DNA from: Blastocatellia bacterium
Lineage (GTDB): Bacteria; Acidobacteriota; Blastocatellia; Pyrinomonadales; Pyrinomonadaceae
DNA length: 6,304 bases
Assembly: GCA_003175865.1 (NCBI GenBank)
Contig: PSRF01000344.1
Location: forward strand, 1 to 6,304
Reading direction: 5' to 3'
Shown here: piece after piece, positions 6,246-6,304 of the stretch
Numbering within the stretch: the first letter of the stretch is position 1
Layout: each line of letters begins with the position of its first letter
The notes under the pieces: generated by a model
What the model was told of the DNA's origin: nothing
Seen by the model: the letters and a program-made list of their open reading frames with translations, nothing else
Database searches by the model: none
Program-made: the position numbers and the translations under genes

Positions 6246-6304
6246 TCATTCCCAGCGTAGTGCTTCAATCGGATTCAGTCGCGCTGCTTTCCACGCTGGC
6301 CACA
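6246..6304 (-). CDS. MacB/FtsX-type ABC permease, C-terminal end (partial)
   Basis: The last 18 codons and the TGA stop (6248-6246) of a gene running off the right edge are present. The readable end, WPAWKAARLNPIEALRWE, matches the C-terminal signature of the two complete permeases in this window (WPAWKAARLDPIESLRYE and FPAWKAARLDPIEALRADT). This is therefore very likely a third MacB-type permease, or a MacB with its own ATPase domain, whose other end is not visible. It sits 24 bases before the SDR gene on the same strand and probably shares its transcript. Confidence 0.85.
   Translation of the reverse strand, partial: WPAWKAARLNPIEALRWE

Overview
The window looks like ordinary chromosomal DNA of a bacterium with mid-range GC content. 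A Yip1-domain membrane protein, MacB-type ABC permeases in tandem, and repeat-rich spacers together recall Acidobacteriota, perhaps Blastocatellia. That placement rests on gene style and is low-confidence inference. No phage, CRISPR, IS transposase, rRNA or tRNA gene was recognised.

Layout, left half (+ strand): the window opens inside the C-terminal tail of an OppD/DppD-type peptide ABC transporter ATPase (1-210). A 102-base spacer with odd repeats follows, then a complete OppF/DppF-type ATPase (313-1344). The two ATPases are the usual neighbouring pair that powers an oligopeptide/dipeptide importer; the permeases and binding protein are not in the window. After a spacer of inverted heptamer repeats (1360-1463) comes a Yip1-family polytopic membrane protein (1541-2551) with a strong Shine-Dalgarno site.

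The two halves converge at 2552-2749. This spacer holds a very long near-perfect hairpin (2619-2701) between the stop codons of the converging genes.

Right half (- strand, read right to left): the last 18 codons of one MacB/FtsX-type permease (6304-6246), a classical short-chain dehydrogenase/reductase (6221-5445), then two full-length MacB/FtsX-type permeases (5311-4070 and 4006-2750). Spacings are 24, 133 and 63 bases, so one operon is likely, although a GC-rich hairpin right after the SDR could divide it. The permeases lack an ATPase domain, and no ATPase or membrane-fusion partner is in the window; these may lie beyond 6304.

No clearly new biochemical system is visible. The most unusual material is non-coding or near-coding: three in-phase, dyad-symmetric repeats across the oppD-oppF junction, inverted heptamer arrays upstream of the Yip1 gene, and the long hairpin at the convergent junction.
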